From the NCBI RefSeq assembly GCF_000455125.1, contig NZ_AUWR01000009.1:1-64000 (forward strand): a stretch of DNA of 64,000 nucleotides, given 5' to 3'. The number at the start of each line of letters is the position of its first letter. Position 1 is the first letter of the stretch. The position numbers were made by a program, and so were the translations under genes. The notes below the pieces were generated by a model. The model saw nothing but the letters and a program-made list of their open reading frames with translations, was not told the DNA's origin and ran no database searches. Source of the DNA: Mycobacterium sp. UM_WGJ (GTDB taxonomy: Bacteria > Actinomycetota > Actinomycetes > Mycobacteriales > Mycobacteriaceae). This document shows, piece after piece, positions 26,020-34,604 of the stretch.

Positions 26020-26721
26020 ATGCCCACGCTGATGCCCGACGCTGCCGCCGAGACCGCGCGGGGTTCGCAGACCCTGGCCCGCGGGTTGGCCGCCTTACAG
26101 GCGGTTGCCGCCGCGCCGGAGGGGTTGACGGTGCAACAGGTCGCCGACCGCGTCGGCGTGCACCGGACCATCAGTTACCGATTACTGAACACGCTGACCG
26201 GCTTCCGGCTGATCGCCAAGGGGGACGACGGCCGGTATCGCCCGGCCGCAGCGTTGGCCGTACTGGGAGCCTCGTTCGACAACAACGTGCGACAGGTGAG
26301 CCTGCCGACCCTGCGCGCGCTCGCCGACGAACTCGGGACCACGGTCTCGCTGCTGGTTGCCGAGGGCGATCAGCAGGTGGCCGTCGCGGTCATCGTCCCC
26401 ACCCAAGTCGGCTACCAACTCGCGTTCCACGAGGGCAGCCGCCATCCGCTCAGCCTGGGCGCCGCCGGGATCGCGCTGCTGGCAGCCATGCCTGCGCGCC
26501 CCGGAGAACGCGACATCGTCCCGCAGACTCGGGAGCGCGGCTGGGTGGTCACCCACGGCGAGATCGAGCCCGGAACCTTCGGGTTGGCCGTTCCGGTTCG
26601 CCGCCGCCCCCCGGCGCCGCCGACCTGCATCAACCTGATCTCGCACCGCGAGGACGTGGTGCTGCGCGGTCGCGATGCCGTGCTGGCCGCTGCCGGCCGC
26701 CTGTCCGAGATCTTGAGCTGA
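26020..26721 (+). CDS. IclR-family transcriptional regulator
   Basis: A 233-residue regulator. The winged HTH is LARGLAALQAVAAAPEGL, then VQQVADRVGVHRTISYRLL and DDGRYRPA. The C-terminal effector domain (SLPTLRALADELGTTVSLLV; LSLGAAGIALLAAM) is present but ends a little early for the family. ATG 26020 is chosen because AAGGAGG stands 8 bp before it; the longer frame from 25960 lacks a site. It is divergent from the meta-cleavage operon and 24 bp upstream of a KstD-like gene, both plausible targets. IclR proteins in aromatic catabolism can activate or repress. Confidence 0.9.
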   Translation: MPTLMPDAAAETARGSQTLARGLAALQAVAAAPEGLTVQQVADRVGVHRTISYRLLNTLTGFRLIAKGDDGRYRPAAALAVLGASFDNNVRQVSLPTLRALADELGTTVSLLVAEGDQQVAVAVIVPTQVGYQLAFHEGSRHPLSLGAAGIALLAAMPARPGERDIVPQTRERGWVVTHGEIEPGTFGLAVPVRRRPPAPPTCINLISHREDVVLRGRDAVLAAAGRLSEILS

Positions 26722-26745
26722 ATCCGCCCGAGAGGAACATCTTTG

Positions 26746-28371
26746 ATGCCAGCCGGCGCGCAACACGATTGGGACGACACCGTCGACGTGGCGGTGCTGG
26801 GCACCGGTGGTGCCGGGCTCACCGCCGCGCTCGCCGCAGCAGTACATGGCGCATCGGTGGCCCTCTACGAGAAGTCGGACACGGTGGGCGGCACCACCGC
26901 GGTCTCGGGTGGCATCGCCTGGATTCCGGCACACAATCGGGCCCCCGGGCTCAGTGTCGAGGCCGCGATGGATTACCTGCGCGCCCAGTCCTTCGGCGCG
27001 ATGGACGACGCGCTGGTCTCGACGTTCGTACAGACCGGCCAGGAGATGGTCGACTTCGTCGAAGCCCACAGCGATGTCCGCTTCGAGGTCGCCACCGGCT
27101 TCCCGGACTACAAGCCGGAGCTGCCCGGCGGGCGCCCGTCGGGCGGCCGCTCGCTGAGCCCGCTGCCCTATGACGTCTCCCGAGTGGGCTCTTGGCAGGA
27201 CCGGATCACCGCGTTCCCCGCCGACTACAGCAATGTCGGGTTCGACGCCGAGACCCGCGCCCGGCTGCACGCCGACATCGAAACAACAGACGCCGGCGAT
27301 ATCTGCGTGGCCGGTACCGCGCTGATCGCCGGGTTGCTGCGCGGTGTGCTCGACGCCGGGGTCGCGCCGCAGACCGGGTGCCGCGGCGTCGAGCTCCTCG
27401 CCGACGCCGAGGGCATCGCGGGTGTGCGGGTCGATGGCGACGGCTCGTCGCGGCGGGTGCGCGCCCGACGGGGCGTGATCCTGGCCAACGGCGGTTTCGA
27501 ATGGGACGTCTCCCTGGTGGAGGCCTTTCTGCGCGGGCCGATGCGCGGTGCGGTGTCACCGCCGAACAACACCGGTGACGCGCTGCGCATGGCGATGGCG
27601 CAGGGCGCAGACCTGGCCAACATGGGCGAGGCGTGGTGGGTCCCGATCGTCCGGATCCCCGGTGACACCATCGACGGGGAGCAGCGCAGCCGCAGCGTAC
27701 GGCTCGAGCGGACTCGCCCGCGCAGCATCATCGTCAACCGGGCAGGGCGGCGGTTCGTGAACGAGGCCTGCGATTACAACTCGATGGCTGGCGCGTTCCA
27801 CTACCTGGAACCGCGCGCCGGATACGTCAATGATCCGGCGTGGATCGTGTTCGACGCCGGACACCTGCGCCGGTACGGCTTTCTCGGCGTCGCACCCGAC
27901 GACACCGCACCGGAGTGGTTCTCCGAATCACCCGACCTGGCCGGCCTGGCCGCCAAGACCGGAATCGACGCCGAGGGCCTGGCGCGCACGGTGGCCGCCT
28001 GGAACCGCGACGTCGCGGCGGGGTCGGATCCCGAATTCGGGCGCGGATCCAGCGCCTACGACGGCTATTGGGGCGACGACCAAGCGAGCACGGTTGCCGG
28101 GCGCACCCTGGGACCTATCGACACCGCACCCTTCTACGCCGTACCGCTGTCCGTCGGCGCGATGGGCACCAAGGGCGGACCCCGCACCGACTCCGATGGC
28201 CGGGTCCTGCACGTCACCGGCCGGCCCATCCCCGGGCTGTTCGCCGCGGGCAACGCGATGGCGGGCGTGACGGGCCGGGCCTACGGTGGCGCGGGCGGCA
28301 CCATCGGACCGGCCATGGTGTTCGGCTTCCGCGCGGGGCGCGCAGCTGCCACCACCGACGCGGAGGCGTAG
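26746..28371 (+). CDS. KstD-like FAD-dependent dehydrogenase (second copy)
   Basis: A 541-residue flavoprotein with VDVAVLGTGGAGLTAALAAA, YEKSDTVGGTTAVSGGI, then near the end APFYAVPLSVGAMGTKGG and AAGNAMAGVTGRAYGGAGG. This is the ketosteroid-dehydrogenase/fumarate-reductase flavoprotein layout. It differs from the 20672 gene in the active-site loop (GAMGTKGG against GDLGTSGG), so the two probably act on different intermediates or positions. ATG 26746 follows AGAGGA; the preceding TTG is not needed. It is followed by a secreted protein and two Mam genes on the same strand. Confidence 0.87.
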   Translation: MPAGAQHDWDDTVDVAVLGTGGAGLTAALAAAVHGASVALYEKSDTVGGTTAVSGGIAWIPAHNRAPGLSVEAAMDYLRAQSFGAMDDALVSTFVQTGQEMVDFVEAHSDVRFEVATGFPDYKPELPGGRPSGGRSLSPLPYDVSRVGSWQDRITAFPADYSNVGFDAETRARLHADIETTDAGDICVAGTALIAGLLRGVLDAGVAPQTGCRGVELLADAEGIAGVRVDGDGSSRRVRARRGVILANGGFEWDVSLVEAFLRGPMRGAVSPPNNTGDALRMAMAQGADLANMGEAWWVPIVRIPGDTIDGEQRSRSVRLERTRPRSIIVNRAGRRFVNEACDYNSMAGAFHYLEPRAGYVNDPAWIVFDAGHLRRYGFLGVAPDDTAPEWFSESPDLAGLAAKTGIDAEGLARTVAAWNRDVAAGSDPEFGRGSSAYDGYWGDDQASTVAGRTLGPIDTAPFYAVPLSVGAMGTKGGPRTDSDGRVLHVTGRPIPGLFAAGNAMAGVTGRAYGGAGGTIGPAMVFGFRAGRAAATTDAEA

Positions 28372-28401
28372 CCGGCCGATTGGTCTCGCGGTCGGCACAG
28401 C

Positions 28402-28438
28402 GGAAATGTTATTCTTCGCTACCAAGAATTTGAGTCTT
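28402..28438. promoter_or_regulatory. Island-wide operator, copy 3, phased double site
   Basis: GGAAAT-GTT-ATTCTT (28402-28416) and AAGAAT-TTG-AGTCTT (28424-28438). The two are 22 bp apart, leaving ATTCTT-N7-AAGAAT in the middle, as at 478-496 and 48323-48341. It lies 44 bp before the secreted-protein start at 28482. Confidence 0.5.
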
Positions 28439-28481
28439 TGCCCACGCGGCCGCTCCGGCCGGTGCAGCAGTGGAGGACCCC

Positions 28482-28913
28482 GTGACAGGCAGGCAGGTCA
28501 GCGCATCGTCCCTGGTCGTGGGGACAGCGTGCGCCGCAGCGCTGGCCGCCGCCATCCCGGCGGGCGCCGACGATCCGACGCCGCACCGGGTCCGCTACTC
28601 GGTCAGTGCGACTCAGACCGCGCAAGCGTACGTCTACTACCGCGAGGTTCAGCCGCCCAATTTCGGCGAGTACAGCCACAACCCGTACCAGTACAGTCCC
28701 CGTGCAGACGTCACGATCGGCCCCAACCAGCCCTGGATCTTCGAGACCAACCTGGCCGATCCGCAAGATTGGGCCATGGTGGTGGTGTCGCTGCCCGGAA
28801 TGCATCCGGAGCTGCCCACGCCCGGGTTCGTCTGCGAACTGCGCGTTGACGACGTCGTGGTCGCCACCGACGCCGGTACCAAGGGGGCGCTCTGCTCGCT
28901 CCGCACTTGGTGA
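28482..28913 (+). CDS. Secreted conserved mycobacterial protein
   Basis: A 143-residue protein with an N-terminal signal peptide (SLVVGTACAAALAAAIPAGA) and probable cleavage after AGA-D. The mature part is beta-rich and aromatic: QAYVYYREVQPPNFGEYSHN, a WIFETNLADPQDWAMVV stretch, and two cysteines (FVCEL and ALCSL) that could form a disulfide. GTG 28482 is preferred because GGAGG lies 5 bp upstream. I do not recognise a function. Its position before two Mam genes suggests a cell-envelope accessory role with the Mce system. Confidence 0.75.
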   Translation: MTGRQVSASSLVVGTACAAALAAAIPAGADDPTPHRVRYSVSATQTAQAYVYYREVQPPNFGEYSHNPYQYSPRADVTIGPNQPWIFETNLADPQDWAMVVVSLPGMHPELPTPGFVCELRVDDVVVATDAGTKGALCSLRTW

Positions 28914-28953
28914 GGGACCCTGGTGCTGGGTGGATAACGGACAGGAGAGGCGT

Positions 28954-29766
28954 ATGCCGTCGCGTGATCCGGCGAAGCCGGGGGGGCCCAGAAAACATGC
29001 CGGGAAGCACGCCGCCAAGCGCGCTTCGAAAGACGCCCTGACGCTGGCGGAGGCCGAGGCGAAGGCCGCCGAGGCGGCGGCGGAGCTGGCCCGCGCCCGA
29101 GCGGAGCTGCTCAAGGCCCAGCAGGAGCCCGAGCCGGAATCCACTGCGGCGGTCGAGCTGGAAACCGCTCAGGTGATCGAGACTTCCGAAGCGGCCGAGC
29201 CGGCCCCGGGAGTTGGCGAAGGGGTTGAGGAGGGTTCCGCCGAACAGCCGGCTGAGAAGTCCAGCACGATCACCGGAATCCGCAAAGTGCTGCCCTGGGC
29301 AGCGGCGACGCTGGCCGTGCTCACCATCGGTGGACTTATCGCGGCGGACGTGGTGATGCTGGCCCACCACAACAGTGTGGCGCTGCGCCAGCGCCAATCC
29401 GCCGAATACGCCGCGGCCGCTCGTCAGGGCGTGGTGACGCTGATGTCGTTGAATTACGAAACCGTCGATGACAACGTCAAGGCGATCCTCGACAACTCGA
29501 CCGGCGAGTTCAAGAAGGACTTCGAAGCCCACGCCGGCGACTTCGCCCAGGTGGCCCGCAAGTCGAAAACCGTCACCACGGTCGACACGGCGGTCGCGGG
29601 GGTGGAATCGATGTCGGACAACGACGCGGTGGTGCTGGTCGCGGCCAACACCAAGGTCACCAATATCGCTGGAGCCAAAGAGGAACCCCGCGCTTGGCGC
29701 CTCACCGTACACCTGGCCCACGAAGGCGATCGGATCAAGATGTCGAAGGTGGACTTCGCGGCATGA
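28954..29766 (+). CDS. Mce-associated membrane protein (Mam-like)
   Basis: A 270-residue protein. It has a basic start (KHAGKHAAKRASKDA), an Ala/Glu-rich helical, probably coiled-coil segment at about residues 28-58, an acidic linker, one membrane helix at about 113-135 (VLPWAAATLAVLTIGGLIAA) and an extracytoplasmic domain (AAARQGVVTLMSLNYETVDD) of the type found in Mce-associated proteins. ATG 28954 follows AGGAGAGG. It overlaps the next gene by ATGA. The pair faces the mce operon and converges with it, unlike canonical operons where mam genes lie directly downstream of mceF. Confidence 0.82.
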   Translation: MPSRDPAKPGGPRKHAGKHAAKRASKDALTLAEAEAKAAEAAAELARARAELLKAQQEPEPESTAAVELETAQVIETSEAAEPAPGVGEGVEEGSAEQPAEKSSTITGIRKVLPWAAATLAVLTIGGLIAADVVMLAHHNSVALRQRQSAEYAAAARQGVVTLMSLNYETVDDNVKAILDNSTGEFKKDFEAHAGDFAQVARKSKTVTTVDTAVAGVESMSDNDAVVLVAANTKVTNIAGAKEEPRAWRLTVHLAHEGDRIKMSKVDFAA

Positions 29767-30419
29767 GCGAACCCGACGAGACCGACGTGACACCCGAGGC
29801 GACCGAGTCCGAGTCCGACGACGAGGCCGTGCCCACCGAGGCCGACGGCGCCCTCAAAGATGACGCCCTGGAACCTGACCAGCAGCTGGGGGAAGAGCCA
29901 CCGGCCGAGCAGCCGCAAGCCGGCCCGACCGTCTCCACGGCGCGCTGGGTCGCCGCCGCCCTGGCCGGGCTGCTGGTGGCGTCGGCGGGGCTGACTGCCT
30001 GGCTGTACTTCGGAGTGCTTCGGGCCGATCAGCAACTCGGACCCGCGGCCGAGCAGGCCGTGATGGCTGCCGCCGCCGACGGCGCGGTCGCCGTGTTGAC
30101 GTATGCACCCAAGACGATGGAGCAGGACTTCGCCACCGCCGAGAGCCACCTCACCGGCGACTTCCTCGCGCGCTACACCGATTTCACCCAGAAGGTCGTT
30201 ACCCCGGCGGTCAAGGAGAAGGAAGTACAGACAGTGGCCGCGGTGGTGCGCAAGGGGCTGGTATCCCTGCACCCCAGGTCCGCGGAGGTGCTGATCTACC
30301 TCAACCAGACCACGATCAGCAAGACGAATCCGGACGGCTCGTTCTCGATGAGCAGCGTCAAGGTCGGCTTGGAGAAGCACGACGGCCGGTGGCTGATCTC
30401 CTCGTTCGACCCGGTCTGA
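29763..30419 (+). CDS. Mce-associated membrane protein (Mam-like)
   Basis: A 218-residue protein with an acidic cytoplasmic N-terminus of about 58 residues, a membrane helix at about 61-83 (RWVAAALAGLLVASAGL) and an NTF2-like extracytoplasmic domain: AVAVLTYAPKTMEQDFATA through HDGRWLISSFDPV. The last motif is typical for Mam proteins. It overlaps the upstream Mam gene by 4 bp. It ends 24 bp from a convergent secreted-protein gene. It probably stabilises or assembles with the Mce complex. Confidence 0.83.
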   Translation: MSEPDETDVTPEATESESDDEAVPTEADGALKDDALEPDQQLGEEPPAEQPQAGPTVSTARWVAAALAGLLVASAGLTAWLYFGVLRADQQLGPAAEQAVMAAAADGAVAVLTYAPKTMEQDFATAESHLTGDFLARYTDFTQKVVTPAVKEKEVQTVAAVVRKGLVSLHPRSAEVLIYLNQTTISKTNPDGSFSMSSVKVGLEKHDGRWLISSFDPV

Positions 30420-30443
30420 CCATTCTCTGCAGACAGCCGCGAG

Positions 30444-30902
30444 CTACATGCGCACCAGGGCGAACGTCCAGGTGTTGACGCCGCCCGGACCATTCATACA
30501 GCCCACGTCGAAATGTGATTCGACGACGCCGGCCAGCGTGTTCGCGTCCCAGGTGTAGGTGTCGCGCGTCGGCATTGAAGGTCCGAACGGGCAAGTCAGA
30601 CCGTTCGGGTAATCAGAGGTGAACGAGTACTGACCGTTCACCAGTCTGGCGGTCCCGCCGTAGTATCCGCGGCCGAAGAAATGCGGCCGGTCGATCGCAC
30701 TCACCGTTACACAGCCCGCCGGCAGGTCGTCGAACTTGCCCATCGTCTCGCAGGGGTAGGCCGCCCAGACCCACGTGGCGTCGGTCCACCGATTGGTCAG
30801 GACTTCGTAGTTGCCGTAGCGCATATCGGCTGCGGCGGCCGGCGCCACGGCTATGGCGATGGTCAACGCACCGAGCGCTGCCCCGGCAGTGGTTCGGATC
30901 AT
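30444..30902 (-). CDS. Secreted protein of unknown function
   Basis: A 152-residue protein with signal peptide MIRTTAGAALGALTIAIAV and cleavage after AAA-D. The mature domain begins RYGNYEVLTNRWTDATWVW, has four cysteines (PCET, GCVT, TCPF, GCMN) that could form two disulfides, and ends VNTWTFALVRM. ATG 30902 is used because GAGGAG is 7 bp upstream; an earlier ATG at 30920 overlaps that site. It is the last of three secreted-protein genes following mceF on the same strand. No function recognised. Confidence 0.78.
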   Translation of the reverse strand: MIRTTAGAALGALTIAIAVAPAAAADMRYGNYEVLTNRWTDATWVWAAYPCETMGKFDDLPAGCVTVSAIDRPHFFGRGYYGGTARLVNGQYSFTSDYPNGLTCPFGPSMPTRDTYTWDANTLAGVVESHFDVGCMNGPGGVNTWTFALVRM

Positions 30903-30938
30903 GGGTGAACTCCTCGGCATACCAGAAGCGTTGTTCCG

Positions 30939-31358
30939 CTACAGATCACCACGACGCCACAACGACTCACCGTCGGCGACACAGGTCAAGAAAAGCCCAT
31001 CGGGTGCCTGCGCCACCTCACCCGAATACTCGTCGCACTTGCTGTTCTCCTCTTTGATGCCGTGCATCTCCGGGGAACGGAACCAGCGGGGCTCGTAGCG
31101 GCGCGGGGACGCGCAGTACACCAGTCGACCAGGCAGGGTCGAGGGCCCGGCGACCGCGGATCCGAAAACGAAGTAGGTGGTATTTGAGCACGGCGCACCC
31201 AGCACGACGTTCGGCATGATTCCGGGTGTACATGCCGGGACATCGCACATCGGCACGTACGGATCTGCGACCGCCGGCGCCGCGGGCGTCACCTCGGCGA
31301 CCGTCCCGGCGGCAAGTACCGCCGCGACAAGCACTTTCATCACGCGAGTGGTCTGCAT
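30939..31358 (-). CDS. Secreted protein of unknown function
   Basis: A 139-residue protein with signal peptide VMKVLVAAVLAAGTV and an Ala/Pro-rich cleavage region (VADP). It has six cysteines in a compact mature domain (MCDVPACTPG, APCSNT, VYCASP, SKCDEY, LTCVAD), suggesting a disulfide-stabilised exported protein. ATG 31358 has a G-rich site (GGGGGGAG) about 3 bp upstream, which is close. It is the middle gene of the secreted trio after mceF. I cannot assign a function. Confidence 0.75.
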   Translation of the reverse strand: MQTTRVMKVLVAAVLAAGTVAEVTPAAPAVADPYVPMCDVPACTPGIMPNVVLGAPCSNTTYFVFGSAVAGPSTLPGRLVYCASPRRYEPRWFRSPEMHGIKEENSKCDEYSGEVAQAPDGLFLTCVADGESLWRRGDL

Positions 31359-31374
31359 GGTCTCCCCCCAGCAC

Positions 31375-31881
31375 CTAGAGTCGCTCGACGGTCAACGGCA
31401 TGAGGATCACCGTGGGCTGGTTACGGCCACACGCGCCCGAGACTCCGATCGTCCGGTCGTAACCGACGAGCCGGTCGATATTGCGTTTCTCGTATTGACC
31501 GTTGGTATCACTGCCTTGGAACTGGTAGCGCTGGCGACCCGACGAGGTGGTGCCGTCCGGGCAGGTCTGCCAGTTCTCGTGGAAGCGGTCGACGATCCAG
31601 CGCGAGGTACGGAACTCCAGCGGTGCGGTCCAGCCCTGGTCGCTGCTCACCTGGCCGGTGCAGACGTGCGCGTTCTCGCAGCTGGAGCTGAACGTCCACA
31701 CCGACGTAACGGTGACCTCGTTCATGAAGACCTCGTTGGTCTTGGCCCAGTCCCCGTTCGAGGTGACCCGGTAGGGGCCGTTGAGCTCAAAGCCCAGGCC
31801 CGCGTGCGCCGGCGGCGCCGGGGTCGCCCCGACCACAAGTCCGAACGCCGCTGTGGCGACGATCAATTCACGTACGCGCAT
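31375..31881 (-). CDS. Secreted protein of unknown function
   Basis: A 168-residue protein with a signal peptide (ELIVATAAFGLVVGATPAPP, cleavage after AHA). The mature protein starts GLGFELNGPYRVTSNGDWAK and contains a VTSVWTFSSSCENAHVCTG segment and TCPDG, with paired cysteines. The GxYRxTSNGxWA opening is, in my recollection, shared by a family of mycobacterial exported proteins of unknown function. ATG 31881 lies behind GGGAGGA. It is 17 bp after mceF, so it is probably co-transcribed and related to Mce function. Confidence 0.78.
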   Translation of the reverse strand: MRVRELIVATAAFGLVVGATPAPPAHAGLGFELNGPYRVTSNGDWAKTNEVFMNEVTVTSVWTFSSSCENAHVCTGQVSSDQGWTAPLEFRTSRWIVDRFHENWQTCPDGTTSSGRQRYQFQGSDTNGQYEKRNIDRLVGYDRTIGVSGACGRNQPTVILMPLTVERL

Positions 31882-31898
31882 TCGTCCTCCCTCGGCGC

Positions 31899-33440
31899 TC
31901 AGAATGGCATCAGGTCGGTCCACGACTTGGGCCCCGCACCCGGCACCAAACTCGTCTGCTGCTCGTAGCGCCCGTCGGGGGTCATGTACTTGCCGGTGTT
32001 CGGGTCGTAGGGCACCACCGCGACCGACGGCGTCTGCTCACCGATCCCGGAGTTCCCTGCCAGCGGCGGCGGCGCGGGCACCACCGGCCGAGGCGAATCA
32101 GGCGGCGTCCCCGACGGAGTGGCCCACGGCGGCAGCGGAGTGCCTCCGACGGGAGCGAAGAGCCGGTCGCTGAAGTCGACCCGGTCATCGACCGGGACGC
32201 CCTGCTTGAGCAGGTTCGGGTCGAACGGCCCGGGGCCGGTGAGGTGCTGGCGCATCGCGATCGGGACGAAGCCCTTCGGGTCGTCGCAGAGTTCGACAGT
32301 GGGCGCGCGCTTGCCCGGATGCTCGATACACGGGAAGTTGCGGGCACCGCGGACCGACACCGGTGAGTCCTGCGGCAGTTTGCAGTACAGACCGTCGGGA
32401 GTGTCGATTGTGGTGGTATCGGCCGGGGAACGCCACGACGACGGCGGCAAGAACCCCACCGTACAGGGGTTGGGGTCACCGAACGTGAGAGTGAAGTCGC
32501 CCTGGGGCAGACCAGTCGGGTTGTTCTTGGGCAGACCGAACGACTGCTGGGCCGCAATGTATCCGGGCAACAGCACCATCAACTGCTCCAGCGACGGGTT
32601 GTAAACCATCAGCACCTGGCCGAGGGTGTTCAGGTTCGCCAGCAGAATCGGCAGCGTGGGTTTGAGATCCTGCATCAGGCCGGAGACTTCGTCGGCGAAT
32701 CCGGGTCCGCGTTGCAGGATGGCCCGTAACTGGGGATCGTTGGCGGCGACCTGTTCGGAGATCCCGGCAACGCTGCGCGCCCAGGTCCGGATCGCATCGG
32801 TGCTTCGTTCCTGGGAGTCCAGCAGTGGCGCACCGTCATCGATCAGTTTGCGCACCTTATCCGAGACCCGGTTGGCGTCACCGCTGATGGTGGTGGCCGA
32901 GTCCAGCAGTGACTGAAAGTCGTAGCCGGCGCCGTCGAAGGCCTGGAACGTCTCGTCGAGCAGGCCGCTGAGCTTGTCCTTGGGGATGCTGTCGACCAGT
33001 GCACTGACCTGATCGAGCATCGGGCCGACCTGTTGCGGGACTTGCGTGTCAGCGGCTGCGATCACCGAGCCCGTGTGCAGGTACGGGCCGTTGTCGCTGC
33101 GCGGTTGCAGATCGACGTACTGCTCGCCGATCGCCGACACGCTGCGCACCGCGGCCACCAGATCGGCCGGGATCTTCGGGGACCGATTCAGCGACAGCGT
33201 GGCCCGCACGCCATTGGACGTCAACGAGACATCGGTGACCGTGCCGACCTGCACCCCGTTGTAGGTGACATTGGAGAACCGGTAGAGCCCCCCGGTCTCG
33301 GGCAGGTCCAGCTTGACCACCACCCGGCCGATCCCGAGCATGGTCGGCACCTGCATGTAGCCGAACAACATGGCTCCCACACCGATCACCGATGCCACCA
33401 GGAACAGGATCAGCTGGATCCGAACAAAGCGTGTCAGCAT
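31899..33440 (-). CDS. MCE-family protein MceF
   Basis: A 513-residue MCE protein and the sixth in order. It has an N-terminal membrane anchor (LILFLVASVIGVGAMLFGY, about residues 10-28), an MCE domain at about 35-115 (RVVVKLDLPETGGLYRFSNV; YNGVQVGTVTDV) and a long helical region. The C-terminal tail from about residue 420 is Pro-rich, then reads NTGKYMTPDGRYEQQTSLVPG. It directly follows mceE with no gap. MceF subunits form part of the lipid-conducting assembly in the envelope. Confidence 0.93.
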   Translation of the reverse strand: MLTRFVRIQLILFLVASVIGVGAMLFGYMQVPTMLGIGRVVVKLDLPETGGLYRFSNVTYNGVQVGTVTDVSLTSNGVRATLSLNRSPKIPADLVAAVRSVSAIGEQYVDLQPRSDNGPYLHTGSVIAAADTQVPQQVGPMLDQVSALVDSIPKDKLSGLLDETFQAFDGAGYDFQSLLDSATTISGDANRVSDKVRKLIDDGAPLLDSQERSTDAIRTWARSVAGISEQVAANDPQLRAILQRGPGFADEVSGLMQDLKPTLPILLANLNTLGQVLMVYNPSLEQLMVLLPGYIAAQQSFGLPKNNPTGLPQGDFTLTFGDPNPCTVGFLPPSSWRSPADTTTIDTPDGLYCKLPQDSPVSVRGARNFPCIEHPGKRAPTVELCDDPKGFVPIAMRQHLTGPGPFDPNLLKQGVPVDDRVDFSDRLFAPVGGTPLPPWATPSGTPPDSPRPVVPAPPPLAGNSGIGEQTPSVAVVPYDPNTGKYMTPDGRYEQQTSLVPGAGPKSWTDLMPF

Positions 33441-34604
33441 CTAGCCACCGCCTCCCGAGGCAACCGCTCCCGGCGGCACGGCCTGGCCCGATGACTGCAG
33501 GATCGGCTCTTGCAGCGGATCGTAGGAATAGTTCAGATACCACGGGTCACCGGGCGCCGGAACCAGTTTCGCGTCCTCGTCACCCCACTGCGTGCCGGCG
33601 AACAGCGCCCGCTTGAGTCGGGGCTTGGTGAGGTCGAAAACGGCGAACAGGTTCAAGAAGTCGCCCCGCACGGCACGCTCGATCGCGTTGGGGCCGTAGG
33701 GGAAGGCCGAGGCGTAGGCCACTGCCGAGTTGAGCTCCGGGCCGATGTTGGCCAGCGAACGCAAGGCCGGCTCGATGTGGATGAGATCGGAGACCAGTTG
33801 GTGCCCGGAGTCGTTGACCAGACCCGACGACAGGTCACCGAACTGCCCCAGCTTGGTCAACGCGGTGACGAATTTTGGTCGCTCCCTTATCAAGACGTCG
33901 ATGGCCGGCGGGATCTTGTTCAGCGCACGGTTGATGGTGTCGCGCTGCCCGGCGAAAGTCGTGGCCGCCCGATTCATCTCGCCGATGGCGTCGACGATGT
34001 TGTCCCGCTGCCGGTCCAACGCGCCGGTGAAGTGGTCCAGCCGCACGATCAGATCGCGGATGTCGGCCTCACGGCCGGCCATGGACGCACTGAAGTTATG
34101 GATGATGTCACCGATCTGACCAAGTCCGCCGCCGTTGACCAGCACAGCCAGCGACGACAGCGTCTGCTCGGTCGACGGATAGGTCGACGAGTCGCTTAGC
34201 GGGATGGTGGCCCCGGACATCAGCCTGCCCGTCGGCGCCTGTCCGATCGGCGGATTGAGCGCCAGGTGCATCGAACCGAGCAGGCTGGTCTGCCCGACGG
34301 TCGCGACCGCATTCGCCGGGACTTCGACGCCGGGGTTGACCGCGATGTCGACATTGGCGTGCCAGTCGCTGACGGTCATCTTGCCGACGCTGCCGATCAC
34401 CACGTCGGAAAGCATCACCGGCGAATTAGATTCCAGTGTCCCGACATTGGCCAGCTGGACCGTGAAATGCTGCGCCCCGGCTCCGCGGCCCTCAACACCC
34501 GGCAGCGCCAGCGAGTTCAAACCGCCGAAGGCACAGCCGGTCGAGGTACCGGCGACCGCGAGGGCAAGCGCCGCACTGCGCCGCAGGGAACGGAGACCGA
34601 TCAT
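33441..34604 (-). CDS. MCE-family lipoprotein MceE
   Basis: A 387-residue MCE protein with a lipoprotein-like start: SLRRSAALALAVAGTSTGC with Cys24 as the probable lipidated residue. The lipobox is loose (S-T-G-C). The MCE domain follows (HFTVQLANVGTLESNSPVML). ATG 34604 overlaps the mceD stop by 4 bp; the much longer frame that begins at 35018 runs through mceD and is rejected. The E subunit is the lipoprotein of mycobacterial mce operons, and this one is in the expected place. Confidence 0.92.
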   Translation of the reverse strand: MIGLRSLRRSAALALAVAGTSTGCAFGGLNSLALPGVEGRGAGAQHFTVQLANVGTLESNSPVMLSDVVIGSVGKMTVSDWHANVDIAVNPGVEVPANAVATVGQTSLLGSMHLALNPPIGQAPTGRLMSGATIPLSDSSTYPSTEQTLSSLAVLVNGGGLGQIGDIIHNFSASMAGREADIRDLIVRLDHFTGALDRQRDNIVDAIGEMNRAATTFAGQRDTINRALNKIPPAIDVLIRERPKFVTALTKLGQFGDLSSGLVNDSGHQLVSDLIHIEPALRSLANIGPELNSAVAYASAFPYGPNAIERAVRGDFLNLFAVFDLTKPRLKRALFAGTQWGDEDAKLVPAPGDPWYLNYSYDPLQEPILQSSGQAVPPGAVASGGGG

